Source: Nitrosospira sp.
GTDB taxonomy: Bacteria > Pseudomonadota > Gammaproteobacteria > Burkholderiales > Nitrosomonadaceae
DNA: 33,434 nucleotides
Direction: 5' to 3'
Assembly: GCA_026399575.1 (NCBI GenBank)
Contig: JAPLQS010000077.1
Location: 1-33,434, forward strand
Shown: positions 24,363-31,844 of the stretch, one piece after another
Position numbering within the stretch: the stretch's first letter is position 1
Layout: each line of letters begins with the position of its first letter
The notes under the pieces: model-generated
What the model was told of the DNA's origin: nothing
The model's database searches: none
The model's input: the letters and a program-made list of their open reading frames with translations, nothing else
Translations under genes and position numbers: made by a program

Positions 24363-24731
24363 TGTGATTTAACAACAAGAACGACAAGGAACAGACCACG
24401 GTTTTTTGTTATCACTAAACATCTACAAGATGTCGGTTTGCGATTTTCGCGACCGGCAGAAGTGTGCGAGAACCGGCCCTGGTGTTTCTCCCTAAAAGCA
24501 GCCAATCAGGCCATTCTATCCTTCGTTTTATCTCGGACAGCACCCTGAGGCACGAGCTTGAAAACCTGTCATAATTCGTCCGATACCGGCATCAGATCAA
24601 GGTACTATTCCAGTAGTTTTGGCTGTCTTGGACAGCAGTGGTATTTGTATATTCTTGATTGGTAATATTTATTCACAGCCACGCTCTACTTTGGCATCGA
24701 CATTTGGAAATAACTCTAAGGTGAACAGGAT
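24363..24731. other. Intergenic region after the tube gene
   Basis: No gene seen. Contains repeat copy B (24431-24474). No terminator hairpin was found after the tube stop. Base composition shifts to AT-rich by about 24640. Confidence 0.5.
24431..24474 (+). repeat. Dispersed intergenic repeat, copy B
   Basis: Aligns without gaps to copy E with about 31 of 44 identical positions by hand count; core TGTCGGTTTGCGA...GGCAGAAGTGTG. Lies 69 bp after the tube stop. Confidence 0.65.
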
Positions 24732-24896
24732 ATGGATTCATCCGTACTCTTAAATTCAATATTCTTGGTTGTTGCTGGTTATGTTAATTACTACTTTTTC
24801 AGAAAACTATTCCCCAAACTTAATAAAGCTATTGGGGTAGTGGTTGTGTGTGGGATCGTAGTAATTTACTTGTATGTATCAAGTGGGCGACAATAA
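24732..24896 (+). CDS. Small two-pass membrane protein, AT-rich
   Basis: 54 codons, ATG 24732 to TAA. AAGGTG stands about nine bases upstream. The peptide has two hydrophobic stretches (VLLNSIFLVVAGYVNYYFF and AIGVVVVCGIVVIYLYV) joined by a short basic loop (RKLFPKLNK). Base composition is clearly more AT-rich than the sheath-tube genes, which suggests separate origin. No family recognised. Confidence 0.5.
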   Translation: MDSSVLLNSIFLVVAGYVNYYFFRKLFPKLNKAIGVVVVCGIVVIYLYVSSGRQ

Positions 24897-25196
24897 AATT
24901 TCAAATTGAACTCAAACAAAAGAGATTAGATGAGCTCATCAGAGAACAGAAAATAATAATGATATCGACTGTAAAATTGAGAGTGTTCTGCGCTGGACAC
25001 CCTGAGGGTGTCTACTTCGCGTAATGCGATCTCTACAACGGCTAATCACGTTCAGGTGGCCTACCTATCCAAACAATCCAAACCAAGTGTCGATTAGCGA
25101 CTGTCATCACAGGTAGAAACGTGCCAGAAGCTGCCATTCATGAGCGTAGAATTGCTGCTTCGATCAATGGCGCTTTAAATAATCAAGGAAGGTTTT
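24897..25196. other. AT-rich intergenic region with hairpin and repeat copy C
   Basis: A perfect hairpin, GACACCC-TGA-GGGTGTC at 24996-25012, lacks a T-run. Repeat copy C lies at 25088-25131. A frame reading LKQKRLDELIREQK near 24910-24955 has no start codon and was not called. Confidence 0.5.
25088..25131 (+). repeat. Dispersed intergenic repeat, copy C
   Basis: Differs from copy E at about 4-5 of 44 positions by hand count; begins TGTCGATTAGCGACTGTCAT and ends AACGTGCCAGAAGC. Confidence 0.85.
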
Positions 25197-25355
25197 ATGA
25201 CGTGGATGACTTCGGGTAATGTGTCAACTGAGGCATGGAGGCATATTCTAGAAGATGCGAATCATGAACTGGCAGTTGAGGCGCTCATAATAAAGCATGG
25301 TACGCCAATATCGTTTGGATTCCAGTTAGAATACAAAGCTATTTATAACTACTGA
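25197..25355 (+). CDS. Small hypothetical protein
   Basis: 52 codons from ATG 25197, with strong Shine-Dalgarno AAGGAAGG. The peptide, MTWMTSGNVSTEAWRHILED followed by ANHELAVEALIIKHGTPISFGFQLEYKAIYNY, is soluble-looking with no signal. Its stop is 10 bases before the next start, so it is likely co-transcribed with the 128-aa gene. Not recognised. Confidence 0.55.
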   Translation: MTWMTSGNVSTEAWRHILEDANHELAVEALIIKHGTPISFGFQLEYKAIYNY

Positions 25356-25365
25356 AAGGAATGTC

Positions 25366-25752
25366 ATGTCGCACTATCATGCAGTTGTATGGATTGATCA
25401 CACCGAAGCACACGTCATGCATATCAGCCCTAGTGATGTAGAGTCATCCATTGTGCGTCCCAGCAAACCACATCATCATTTACACAATAAGCGTGGGGCA
25501 GTTGGTGCTGGTCGCGCACCGGAGGATCAGCATTTCTATCACGAAGTAGTTGAAGCGACGAAGGGCGCTCAGGAAATTCTAATTGTCGGCCCAGCTAATG
25601 CCAAGCTTAATCTCATTAAGCACATTCACAGCCACGATCAGCAAATGGCTGACAAAGTTATCGGTATCGAAACCGTTGACCACCCATCCGATGCTCAAAT
25701 AGTTGCCTATGCACGTAAATATTTTGAGGCAGCAGACCGTATGCGACCATAA
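25366..25752 (+). CDS. Translational-machinery-type protein (eRF1/baeRF-like)
   Basis: 128 aa, Shine-Dalgarno AAAGGA. Sequence blocks: MSHYHAVVWIDHTEAHVMHI, a His-rich segment (PHHHLHNKRGA), GRAPEDQHFYHEVVEATKGAQEILIVGPANAKLNLIKHI, and GIETVDHPSDAQIVAYARKYFEAADRM at the end. Homologues are often annotated 'translational machinery protein' and resemble a domain of archaeo-eukaryotic release factors; this is from memory. A cytosolic role is expected since no signal is present. Biochemical function is not established. Confidence 0.75.
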   Translation: MSHYHAVVWIDHTEAHVMHISPSDVESSIVRPSKPHHHLHNKRGAVGAGRAPEDQHFYHEVVEATKGAQEILIVGPANAKLNLIKHIHSHDQQMADKVIGIETVDHPSDAQIVAYARKYFEAADRMRP

Positions 25753-26105
25753 GGGCAAGCGGTCATTCATGACTCTCGCCATAGGCAGAAACATGTCGGG
25801 AACAGACCAACGCCACTGGTGAAAACGTGCCAGTGCAAGTATTCGGCATCCTGCTCAACTTTGCCACTTTTCCATACCAATTTAGTAGCTATCAAATATC
25901 AGTTTTCTTGATTTTCTCGACTGACGGAATTATAGTCAACTTCCGGTATTAAGGCGCTAGCTGCGGTAACCTTAATCTTCAGGCATCTCAATGGATTGTG
26001 GTATAAATTTCGCTTTGCAGAAAAACCTTTCTGTCTGAGTAAACAGAGTATCCAATATACTTTCAAAGGTAATTCTGTGAGGCAACATTCTTTTAAGGTG
26101 AAAAA
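25753..26105. other. Intergenic region with repeat copies D and D'
   Basis: No gene seen. Two partial repeat copies lie at 25760-25803 and about 25816-25852. AT-rich sequence leads to the lipoprotein gene at 26106, with AAGGTG as its Shine-Dalgarno. Confidence 0.5.
25760..25852 (+). repeat. Dispersed intergenic repeat, copies D and D' (partial, adjacent)
   Basis: Copy D (25760-25803) carries TGACT...GGCAGAAACATGTC, about 26 of its last 34 positions matching copy E. Copy D' (about 25816-25852) carries GAAAACGTGCCAG and GTATTCGGCATCC, matching the end of copy E and its flank. AGCGGTCATTC just before D looks like the end of another unit. Confidence 0.6.
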
Positions 26106-26300
26106 TTGAAAGGACGGTTGACCATTCTGGCTCTAATCTTAATATTGTCTGGCTGTGCCAGCAATGTAGATAAATGTGTAGAAGCCATAATGAAATCCAA
26201 TAAAGCTTCTCATCCGCAAGTGACTGAAGGAGAGCGGCTCGATGCAGAGATGCAAGCACGAGTTTTCTGTGAATCTCAAGGTAAATCAGGGCTGAGATAG
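26106..26300 (+). CDS. Small lipoprotein
   Basis: 64 aa, TTG start at 26106 with AAGGTG five to six bases upstream; no ATG fits better. The signal peptide MKGRLTILALILILSGC has a clear lipobox (Cys17). The short mature part contains two further Cys (in DKCVEA and VFCESQG) that could form a disulfide. Envelope location predicted, family not recognised. Confidence 0.65.
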   Translation: MKGRLTILALILILSGCASNVDKCVEAIMKSNKASHPQVTEGERLDAEMQARVFCESQGKSGLR

Positions 26301-26669
26301 ATCAGAGGAAATGGTTGCCGCGGCTCAGAACAGCGGCATCACCCCACTACCTTCACGGCTCATGAATCAGCCGCACGTTTGTCATAACGCAGTTGCACTT
26401 CAGACTTGAATCCACCCCTTGCTATCAGAAGTAAGAGTACCTTGGCATCCCGTTACTATTGAGCCTCAAATGACTGGTTCGTGTCGATTTGTGACTGTCA
26501 TCACAGGCAGAAACGTGTCAGAAGCGAGTATTCAATATCCTTCCCAACTCTGTTGCGAATCAGCAAGCTGCAGAATTCTTGATGGTTCCTTGCGAGTGGT
26601 TCCTTTCGAGATGACAGCGTGGTGGCCGGCAGGTTATGATTGCCGCATCAATGCAACCGGAGGAACCGA
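26301..26669. other. Intergenic region with repeat copy E
   Basis: An open frame 26419-26673 overlaps the repeat, lacks a Shine-Dalgarno and any family feature, and is judged spurious. Confidence 0.5.
26482..26525 (+). repeat. Dispersed intergenic repeat, copy E (reference copy)
   Basis: Begins TGTCGATTTGTGACTGTCAT and ends AACGTGTCAGAAGC. Used as the reference for the other copies. Confidence 0.85.
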
Positions 26670-27023
26670 ATGAACAAGATCATTCTGGCGATTGACGATG
26701 ACGAACTGATGCTGGCGTTCTATCAGAGTATTCTTGCTGAGTTTGGCACGGTGAGAACGGCGCTCAATCTTGCTGAGGCAAGGCGGCAGATAGACGGTGT
26801 CGATTTGATTCTGCTCGATTTCTATCTTGAGGACGACCAGGGATTATTCCAGCAGATCGTGCCGGAGCTGAAGAAAGCCGCGCCGGTGCTGTTGTGCTCC
26901 GGCATTCAGGATGAGAGAGTTTCAGGCATCGGTTCTGCCCTGGGAGTTGCCGGTTACTGGAACAAGAGAGCGGGGCACGACAAGCTGCTCGCGCTGGTCA
27001 AGACTGTACTGGATAAAGAATAA
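26670..27023 (+). CDS. Single-domain response regulator (receiver only)
   Basis: 117 aa from ATG 26670, chosen because GGAGGA lies six bases upstream. A CheY-like receiver with acidic cluster Asp9-11, phospho-acceptor Asp50 in LILLDFYL, Ser77 in LLCSG and Lys99 in GYWNKRAG, so all switch residues are present. No output domain follows. No histidine kinase is nearby, so the partner must be elsewhere. proC follows at 27205. Confidence 0.9.
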   Translation: MNKIILAIDDDELMLAFYQSILAEFGTVRTALNLAEARRQIDGVDLILLDFYLEDDQGLFQQIVPELKKAAPVLLCSGIQDERVSGIGSALGVAGYWNKRAGHDKLLALVKTVLDKE

Positions 27024-27204
27024 ATTTTCATCAGCGCTACACTGCTGGATACCGGCATAACGCCGGATTCCTGATTGCTGGCTACGCATGCAGGTTGTCA
27101 GCAGGCGGCATGCCACCCGAATCACGGTTATCCGTTCAGGGTCACCGACCCCCCAGCTTGGTATATCATCCGGGTTTACGAAACTCCACCAAGGCAAGGT
27201 TCAT

Positions 27205-28017
27205 ATGAATATCACATTCATCGGCGGCGGCAACATGGCCTCCGCGCTGATCGGCGGGTTATTGCAGCAAGGCTATGCCGCTGCGCAAATCCGCGTGGTG
27301 GAGATCAACGCCAAAGGGCGTGAGAAAATAACCCGTGAGCTGGGTGTGGCAGCAGTGGCAGATCTGGCCGACGGCATCAGCGGCAGCGATGTCATCCTGC
27401 TGGCAGTGAAGCCGCAGCAGCTTTCGGCTTTGGCACAGCAACTGGCGCCACTGCTTAAAGATCAGTTGGTCATTTCCATTGCCGCCGGCATTCGCGCCAG
27501 CGATATCAGCCGCTGGCTGGGCGGGTATGGGCGCGTAGTGCGCGCCATGCCCAACACTCCGGCGCTGGTGCGCGCGGCAGTTACGGGTCTCTATGCCCTG
27601 CCCGGCGTGAATGCGCAGCAAAAGCAGCATACCGAGGCGATCCTCGCTGCGGTGGGTTCCGTGTTATGGTTGGAGCGCGAAGAATTGCTGGATGCGCTCA
27701 CCGCCGTATCCGGCAGCGGCCCGGCTTATGTGTTCTATTTCATCGAAGCGCTGCAGCAGGCAGCGGTGGAACTGGGGCTGGACGCAGCCCAGGCGCGGCA
27801 GTTGAGCCTGGAAACATTTCTCGGTGCGGCCAGGCTGGCAAGCCAGAGCGATGAAGATGCTGCCACGCTGCGTGCACGGGTGACCTCCAAGGGCGGCACC
27901 ACTGAGCGTGCACTGCAGAGCATGGAGAGTGACGGGGTCAGGAGCGCGATTGCACGCGCGATCCATGCGGCACATGCACGTGCGCGCGCAATGGGCGACG
28001 AATTTGGCAAGGAATAA
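27205..28017 (+). CDS. proC: Pyrroline-5-carboxylate reductase
   Basis: 270 aa from ATG 27205; the frame is open upstream but the family begins MNITFIGGGNMASALIGGLL, the Rossmann NAD(P)H loop. Catalyses the last step of proline synthesis. Further motifs: AVKPQQL, VRAMPNTPALV, AVSGSGPAYVFYFIEAL and VTSKGGTTERAL. Twenty-three bases separate it from yggT, a common proC neighbour. Confidence 0.97.
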   Translation: MNITFIGGGNMASALIGGLLQQGYAAAQIRVVEINAKGREKITRELGVAAVADLADGISGSDVILLAVKPQQLSALAQQLAPLLKDQLVISIAAGIRASDISRWLGGYGRVVRAMPNTPALVRAAVTGLYALPGVNAQQKQHTEAILAAVGSVLWLEREELLDALTAVSGSGPAYVFYFIEALQQAAVELGLDAAQARQLSLETFLGAARLASQSDEDAATLRARVTSKGGTTERALQSMESDGVRSAIARAIHAAHARARAMGDEFGKE

Positions 28018-28040
28018 GCCGCAGTTATAAGGGAACGTCC

Positions 28041-28613
28041 ATGCTCAACCAGATACTGACATTTCTGCTCGACACGCTGCTGGGATTATTTTCCCTGGCG
28101 CTGCTGCTGCGCTTTTACATGCAGTTGCTGCGCGCACCCTTCCGCAATCCGCTGACTCAATTTCTCATCGCCCTCACCGATTTTGTCGTACGTCCCGCGC
28201 GTCGGGTGATTCCCGGTCTGCGCGGCATGGATCTTTCCACGTTGCTGCTGGCATGGCTGGTGGAATGTACGCTGCTGGCGGGAACGCTGGCACTGAAAGG
28301 CTACGATTTCGGTTCAGTCACCGGTATCGCCGTCGGTGGCATGGGGTTGCTGGCACTGGTGGAAATCGTCAAGACGACGCTCTACATCATTTTGGTTGCA
28401 GTGATCATGCAGGCAGTCCTCTCCTGGGTCAGCCCGCACAACCCCATGATGCCACTGCTCGACAGCTTCACCCGGCCGTTTCTGGGAGTCTTCCGCCGCC
28501 GCATCCCGTCCATCGCCAATGTCGATTTGTCGCCGCTATTCGTACTGGTGCTGATTCAATTATTGTTGATGGTCGTGACCGGAATGCAGCGGGAAATCCC
28601 CATTCTGTTTTGA
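28041..28613 (+). CDS. yggT: YggT family membrane protein
   Basis: 190 aa with two YggT repeats, each a pair of hydrophobic helices: MLNQILTFLLDTLLGLFSLALLLRFYMQLL...RPARRVIPG and IILVAVIMQAVLSWVSPHNPMMPLLDSFTRPFLGVFRRRIP. A conserved inner-membrane protein of uncertain function. Its TGA overlaps the ATG of the DUF167 gene (TGATG). Confidence 0.93.
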   Translation: MLNQILTFLLDTLLGLFSLALLLRFYMQLLRAPFRNPLTQFLIALTDFVVRPARRVIPGLRGMDLSTLLLAWLVECTLLAGTLALKGYDFGSVTGIAVGGMGLLALVEIVKTTLYIILVAVIMQAVLSWVSPHNPMMPLLDSFTRPFLGVFRRRIPSIANVDLSPLFVLVLIQLLLMVVTGMQREIPILF

Positions 28614-28927
28614 TGTCCTGTACCTGGTATCGTAGCGACGATGGCGGCCAGCGCCTCACCCTCACCTTGCATATCCAGCCCGGCGCCAAACGTACTGAAG
28701 CTGCGGGACTGCACGGCGATGCGCTCAAAATCAGGCTGGCTGCTCCACCCGTCGAAGGCAAAGCCAACACCGCGCTGCTGCAATTTCTTGCGGGGATTTT
28801 CGGTGTGCCGCTGCGTCAAGTGATACTCAAACAAGGGGTTAAATCCCGGCGCAAAGTGGTTGAGATTCAGCAATCGCTTGTGGGGCCAGAGGTGTTGTTT
28901 CAGCAAGCGGCGGACGTGGAGCAGTAA
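28613..28927 (+). CDS. DUF167 (YggU-like) family protein
   Basis: 104 aa starting at the ATG that overlaps the yggT stop; the longer frame from 28253 is a shadow. The core LTLHIQPGAKRTEAAGLHGDALKIRLAAPPVEGKANTALLQFLAGIFGVPLRQVILKQGVKSRRKVVEI is the DUF167 signature. Molecular role unknown; the proC-yggT-DUF167 order is conserved. Confidence 0.93.
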   Translation: MSCTWYRSDDGGQRLTLTLHIQPGAKRTEAAGLHGDALKIRLAAPPVEGKANTALLQFLAGIFGVPLRQVILKQGVKSRRKVVEIQQSLVGPEVLFQQAADVEQ

Positions 28928-28963
28928 AACATATTCCGTGCCCAACCAATTTCATAGAGGAAA

Positions 28964-29419
28964 ATGATGGAGCTTATTTTATGGCGTCACGCCGAAGCCG
29001 AAGATGGCCTGCCTGACTCTGCGCGCGAACTCACCGGCAAGGGATTGAAGCAGGCGCGTGCCATGGCCGAGTGGCTTGAACCGAGGCTGCCGGAAAATAC
29101 ACGCATCATCGTCAGTCCTGCCCGGCGCACCCAGCAGACTGCCAGCGCGCTGGGTGACAATTTTGAAACCGTGAAAGAAATTGGAACCAGCGCTTGTGCC
29201 AGGGATATCCTCGCCGCTGCCGGTTGGCCCACCGCCAAAGGTGCGGTGGTGGTGGTCGGCCATCAGCCGACGCTGGGAGAAGTGGCGGCATTGCTGCTAT
29301 CTGGTGAGTTGGCAGGATGGAACATCAAAAAGGGCACAGTATGGTGGTTCAGCCGCAAGGAGAAAGCGGGAATAGAAGAAACCGTGCTGCGCGCAGTCAT
29401 TTCTCCCGACATGCTGTGA
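28964..29419 (+). CDS. sixA: Phosphohistidine phosphatase SixA
   Basis: 151 aa; ATG 28964 or 28967 both fit the Shine-Dalgarno GAGGAAA. Histidine-phosphatase fold with catalytic RHA (His9) and second His100 in VVVGHQPTLGE. SixA removes phosphate from phosphohistidine, classically on the ArcB HPt domain or the nitrogen-related PTS. No such partner lies in the window. Confidence 0.92.
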   Translation: MMELILWRHAEAEDGLPDSARELTGKGLKQARAMAEWLEPRLPENTRIIVSPARRTQQTASALGDNFETVKEIGTSACARDILAAAGWPTAKGAVVVVGHQPTLGEVAALLLSGELAGWNIKKGTVWWFSRKEKAGIEETVLRAVISPDML

Positions 29420-29438
29420 TTTTCAGTGCAATGGAACC

Positions 29439-29978
29439 ATGTCGCACCTGATCCTGTTCAACAAGCCCTATGGGGTCATTTGCCAGTTCACGCCCGAAGC
29501 CGGGTACCAGTCCCTCAAGGATTTCATTCCGCTGCCGGATTTCTATCCCGCCGGACGGCTCGATGCCGACAGTGAAGGTCTGGTGCTGCTGACTGACGAT
29601 GGCAAACTGCAGCACAGAATCAGCGATCCCAAGCACAAGCTGCCCAAGACTTACTGGGTGCAGGTGGAAGGTGTGCCGGATGAAGCTACGTTGGAGAAAC
29701 TGCGCCGGGGCGTGATGCTGAAAGATTACCAGACGCTACCTGCACAGGCGAGCTTGCTGGCTGAACCGGACAATCTCTGGCCGCGTACCCCGCCCATCCG
29801 TTTCCGCAAGAATGTTGCCACTGCCTGGATTGAATTGACGCTCACTGAAGGCAAGAATCGTCAGGTGCGGCATATGACTGCGGCACTATCCTTTCCTACG
29901 CTGCGACTGATCCGCTACGCTATCGGTACGTATACGCTGCAAGGCATCGCACCGGGCGAATGGCGCCCGGTAGATTGA
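29439..29978 (+). CDS. rluE: 23S rRNA pseudouridine synthase, RluE-type
   Basis: 179 aa. RsuA-family synthase with catalytic Asp42 in AGRLDADSEGL, start LILFNKPYGVICQFTPE, and the C-terminal LTEGKNRQVRHMTAALSFPTLRLIRYAIG. It lacks an N-terminal S4 domain and is short, which fits RluE (U2457 in E. coli numbering). Confidence 0.92.
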   Translation: MSHLILFNKPYGVICQFTPEAGYQSLKDFIPLPDFYPAGRLDADSEGLVLLTDDGKLQHRISDPKHKLPKTYWVQVEGVPDEATLEKLRRGVMLKDYQTLPAQASLLAEPDNLWPRTPPIRFRKNVATAWIELTLTEGKNRQVRHMTAALSFPTLRLIRYAIGTYTLQGIAPGEWRPVD

Positions 29979-30041
29979 GGTTGCTGGTGCTGCGCATGGT
30001 CTGCCTGCTGTTCATTTGTCGGCTTTGCAATGACAAATTAA

Positions 30042-30069
30042 TGGACTTTTTGCGGGTTTGATCTATGAT
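30042..30069 (+). promoter_or_regulatory. Candidate promoter of the small lipoprotein gene
   Basis: TGGACT (30042-30047) and TATGAT (30064-30069, 5 of 6 to consensus) with a 16-bp spacer. It would give a leader of about 115 bases before ATG 30194. Confidence 0.35.
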
Positions 30070-30193
30070 AAACGCTGTTCCGACCTATGCTGCTGCATGG
30101 GCCGAGACCGTGCGTGAACTGCAAGTACAAACTGCTGCTCTCTTTTGCTCACTTGACGTTCACCGGATGTTTACCTAAATAAGGAGACTCATC

Positions 30194-30550
30194 ATGCAAA
30201 TAAAAACATTCTTCGCGGCCTTCGCCGTTCTCGGATTGCTGGCTTCCTGCGCGCAGATGGAACGCTACCACCCGATGGACATGACCCAGGCGGTACAGAG
30301 CGCCAAAACCCCCGCTGATCACGAAGCATTGGCCAGGCACTATGAAAACATGGCCCAGACGATGCAGGAGAGGATGCAGAAGCACAAAAAATTGCTTGAA
30401 CAATATGAAACACAAAGCTATCACTATGGAAGAGAGGCTGAAGACCTGAAGGCGCATAGCCATGCCTTGATCCGTTTTTATGAGCAAGCTGCAGAAGCAA
30501 ACATGAACATGGCCGCTTCGCATCGGAAAATGGCTGCAGAAGCCAAGTAA
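30194..30550 (+). CDS. Helical lipoprotein
   Basis: 118 aa, Shine-Dalgarno AAGGAG. Lipoprotein signal with LLASC lipobox (Cys19). The mature part is almost wholly helical and rich in His, Met, Gln and Glu (ENMAQTMQERMQKHKKLLEQYETQSYHYG, EANMNMAASHRKM). The His/Met content and the cupredoxin gene next to it make a metal-related role possible, but the family is not recognised. Confidence 0.8.
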   Translation: MQIKTFFAAFAVLGLLASCAQMERYHPMDMTQAVQSAKTPADHEALARHYENMAQTMQERMQKHKKLLEQYETQSYHYGREAEDLKAHSHALIRFYEQAAEANMNMAASHRKMAAEAK

Positions 30551-30635
30551 CCCGCGCCTTCACGAAAATTCTTTTTCAGCCTGCCAAGGCAATCGGCTGA
30601 TTTTAGCGGTTCTTTAGAACTTTGCATCCACTGAA

Positions 30636-30650
30636 GTATCCATTGGATAC
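30636..30650. promoter_or_regulatory. Dyad GTATCC-ATT-GGATAC just before the cupredoxin Shine-Dalgarno
   Basis: Six-base arms, perfect, three-base centre, ending five bases before AGGAGG (30655-30660). Could be an operator or a small hairpin near the ribosome site. No known metalloregulator consensus is matched. Confidence 0.4.
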
Positions 30651-30665
30651 GTATAGGAGGGTCAA

Positions 30666-31130
30666 ATGAAAAAGATTTTCATTGCATCTGTCTTGGCACT
30701 AGGCTTGATCCAGGTCGGCACCACTGCTCAGGCCTACCAGGATAATGAAGAAGAGTCGGCAGCGGCCGGTCAGCTTGGCGACCCAGGCAAGGTGTCGCGT
30801 ACCATTGAGATTATCATGGTCGACAACCGTTTCAAACCTGATGAAATAGAAGTGAAGCAGGGTGAAACGGTGAAATTTGTTCTCAGAAATACTGGCAAGA
30901 AGAAGCACGAGATGATGATCGGTTCCATGGCACAGTTGGACAAGCATGCCAAGATGTTGAAACAATATCCCGACATGGAGCACTCCGATTCCAGCATGGT
31001 AAGCGTTGACCCGGGCAAGAGCGGGGAACTGGTGTGGCAATTTGCCGAGGCTGGCACAGTCAATTTTGCCTGCCCGCTACCGGGACATTACAAGGGTATG
31101 CATGGTAGAATTATCATAGAAGCCAAATGA
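30666..31130 (+). CDS. Periplasmic cupredoxin-domain copper protein
   Basis: 154 aa, Shine-Dalgarno AGGAGG. Signal peptide of about 23 residues (ending AQA). The plastocyanin/azurin-like domain has the four type 1 copper ligands His81 (KKHEMMIG), Cys136 (FACPLPGH), His141 and Met145 (YKGMHG). A Met/His-rich insert lies between the first and second ligand regions (SMAQLDKHAKMLKQYPDMEHSDSSM). Similar proteins act in electron transfer or copper handling. Its stop overlaps the DUF411 start by four bases. Confidence 0.92.
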   Translation: MKKIFIASVLALGLIQVGTTAQAYQDNEEESAAAGQLGDPGKVSRTIEIIMVDNRFKPDEIEVKQGETVKFVLRNTGKKKHEMMIGSMAQLDKHAKMLKQYPDMEHSDSSMVSVDPGKSGELVWQFAEAGTVNFACPLPGHYKGMHGRIIIEAK

Positions 31131-31609
31131 AGATATCCATCAACACATTTTTCTCCAGATTGCTCATCGCCGCTGCTTTGCTCGGCGCGGCATCCTTTGC
31201 CGCTGCTGCAACAGTCGAAGTCTACAAGAGCTCAACCTGCAAGTGTTGTGCGAAATGGGTTGATCACATGCGCGCCAATGGCTTTACCGTAAATACCAAC
31301 GATGTCGGCAACAAGGAAGCACGCGAACGTGCGGGTATTTCCACTGCACTTGGCTCATGCCACACCGCGTTGGTTGACGGCTACGCCATCGAGGGACACG
31401 TGCCGGCGCAGGATATCAAGCGGCTACTCAAGGAGCGTCCCCGCGCCACTGGCCTGGCTGTTCCCGGTATGCCGCATGGCTCCCCAGGCATGGAAGGCGC
31501 ACGCAGCGAACCCTACAACGTGCTGTTGATCGACAAACAAGGCAGCACGACCGTGTTCAGCCGCCATGGCCCGGCCAATCCACAGGATTCGGTGATGCGT
31601 CTGAAGTAA
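31127..31609 (+). CDS. DUF411 periplasmic protein, putative copper-binding
   Basis: 160 aa, ATGA overlap with the cupredoxin gene. Signal peptide of about 27 residues (ending FAAAA). The mature start TVEVYKSSTCKCCAKWVDHM is the DUF411 hallmark, with CxCC at 38-41 and a further GSCHTA (Cys78, His79), plus PGMPHGSPGME near residue 120. DUF411 proteins occur with copper-resistance genes and are thought to bind metal. Likely partner of the cupredoxin. Confidence 0.92.
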   Translation: MKISINTFFSRLLIAAALLGAASFAAAATVEVYKSSTCKCCAKWVDHMRANGFTVNTNDVGNKEARERAGISTALGSCHTALVDGYAIEGHVPAQDIKRLLKERPRATGLAVPGMPHGSPGMEGARSEPYNVLLIDKQGSTTVFSRHGPANPQDSVMRLK

Positions 31610-31844
31610 GAAGTGTAAGCCCCATATTCCAATCACTGTTGTCATGTTGTATTGAACACGAAACCATTACCCATTCCATTCTTGCCCGGTTGGTTGTTGC
31701 AGCCATCAGGCACACTTCCCAACACTTCCAGCTTCTACTTTCCATAACAGGTGGCACGATGAACTATGCTAGCGGACAGCGCCAATGTTGTCCTGGTTTT
31801 ACACACGGCACACAAAGGATGATCAGCGTGAATGGTGAGCAGTC

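Noticed and set aside
24900-24960. Coiled-coil-like frame reading LKQKRLDELIREQK
   Set aside because: No start codon or ribosome site; likely chance in AT-rich sequence.
26419-26673. 84-residue plus-strand open frame
   Set aside because: Overlaps repeat copy E and the start of the response regulator; no ribosome site.
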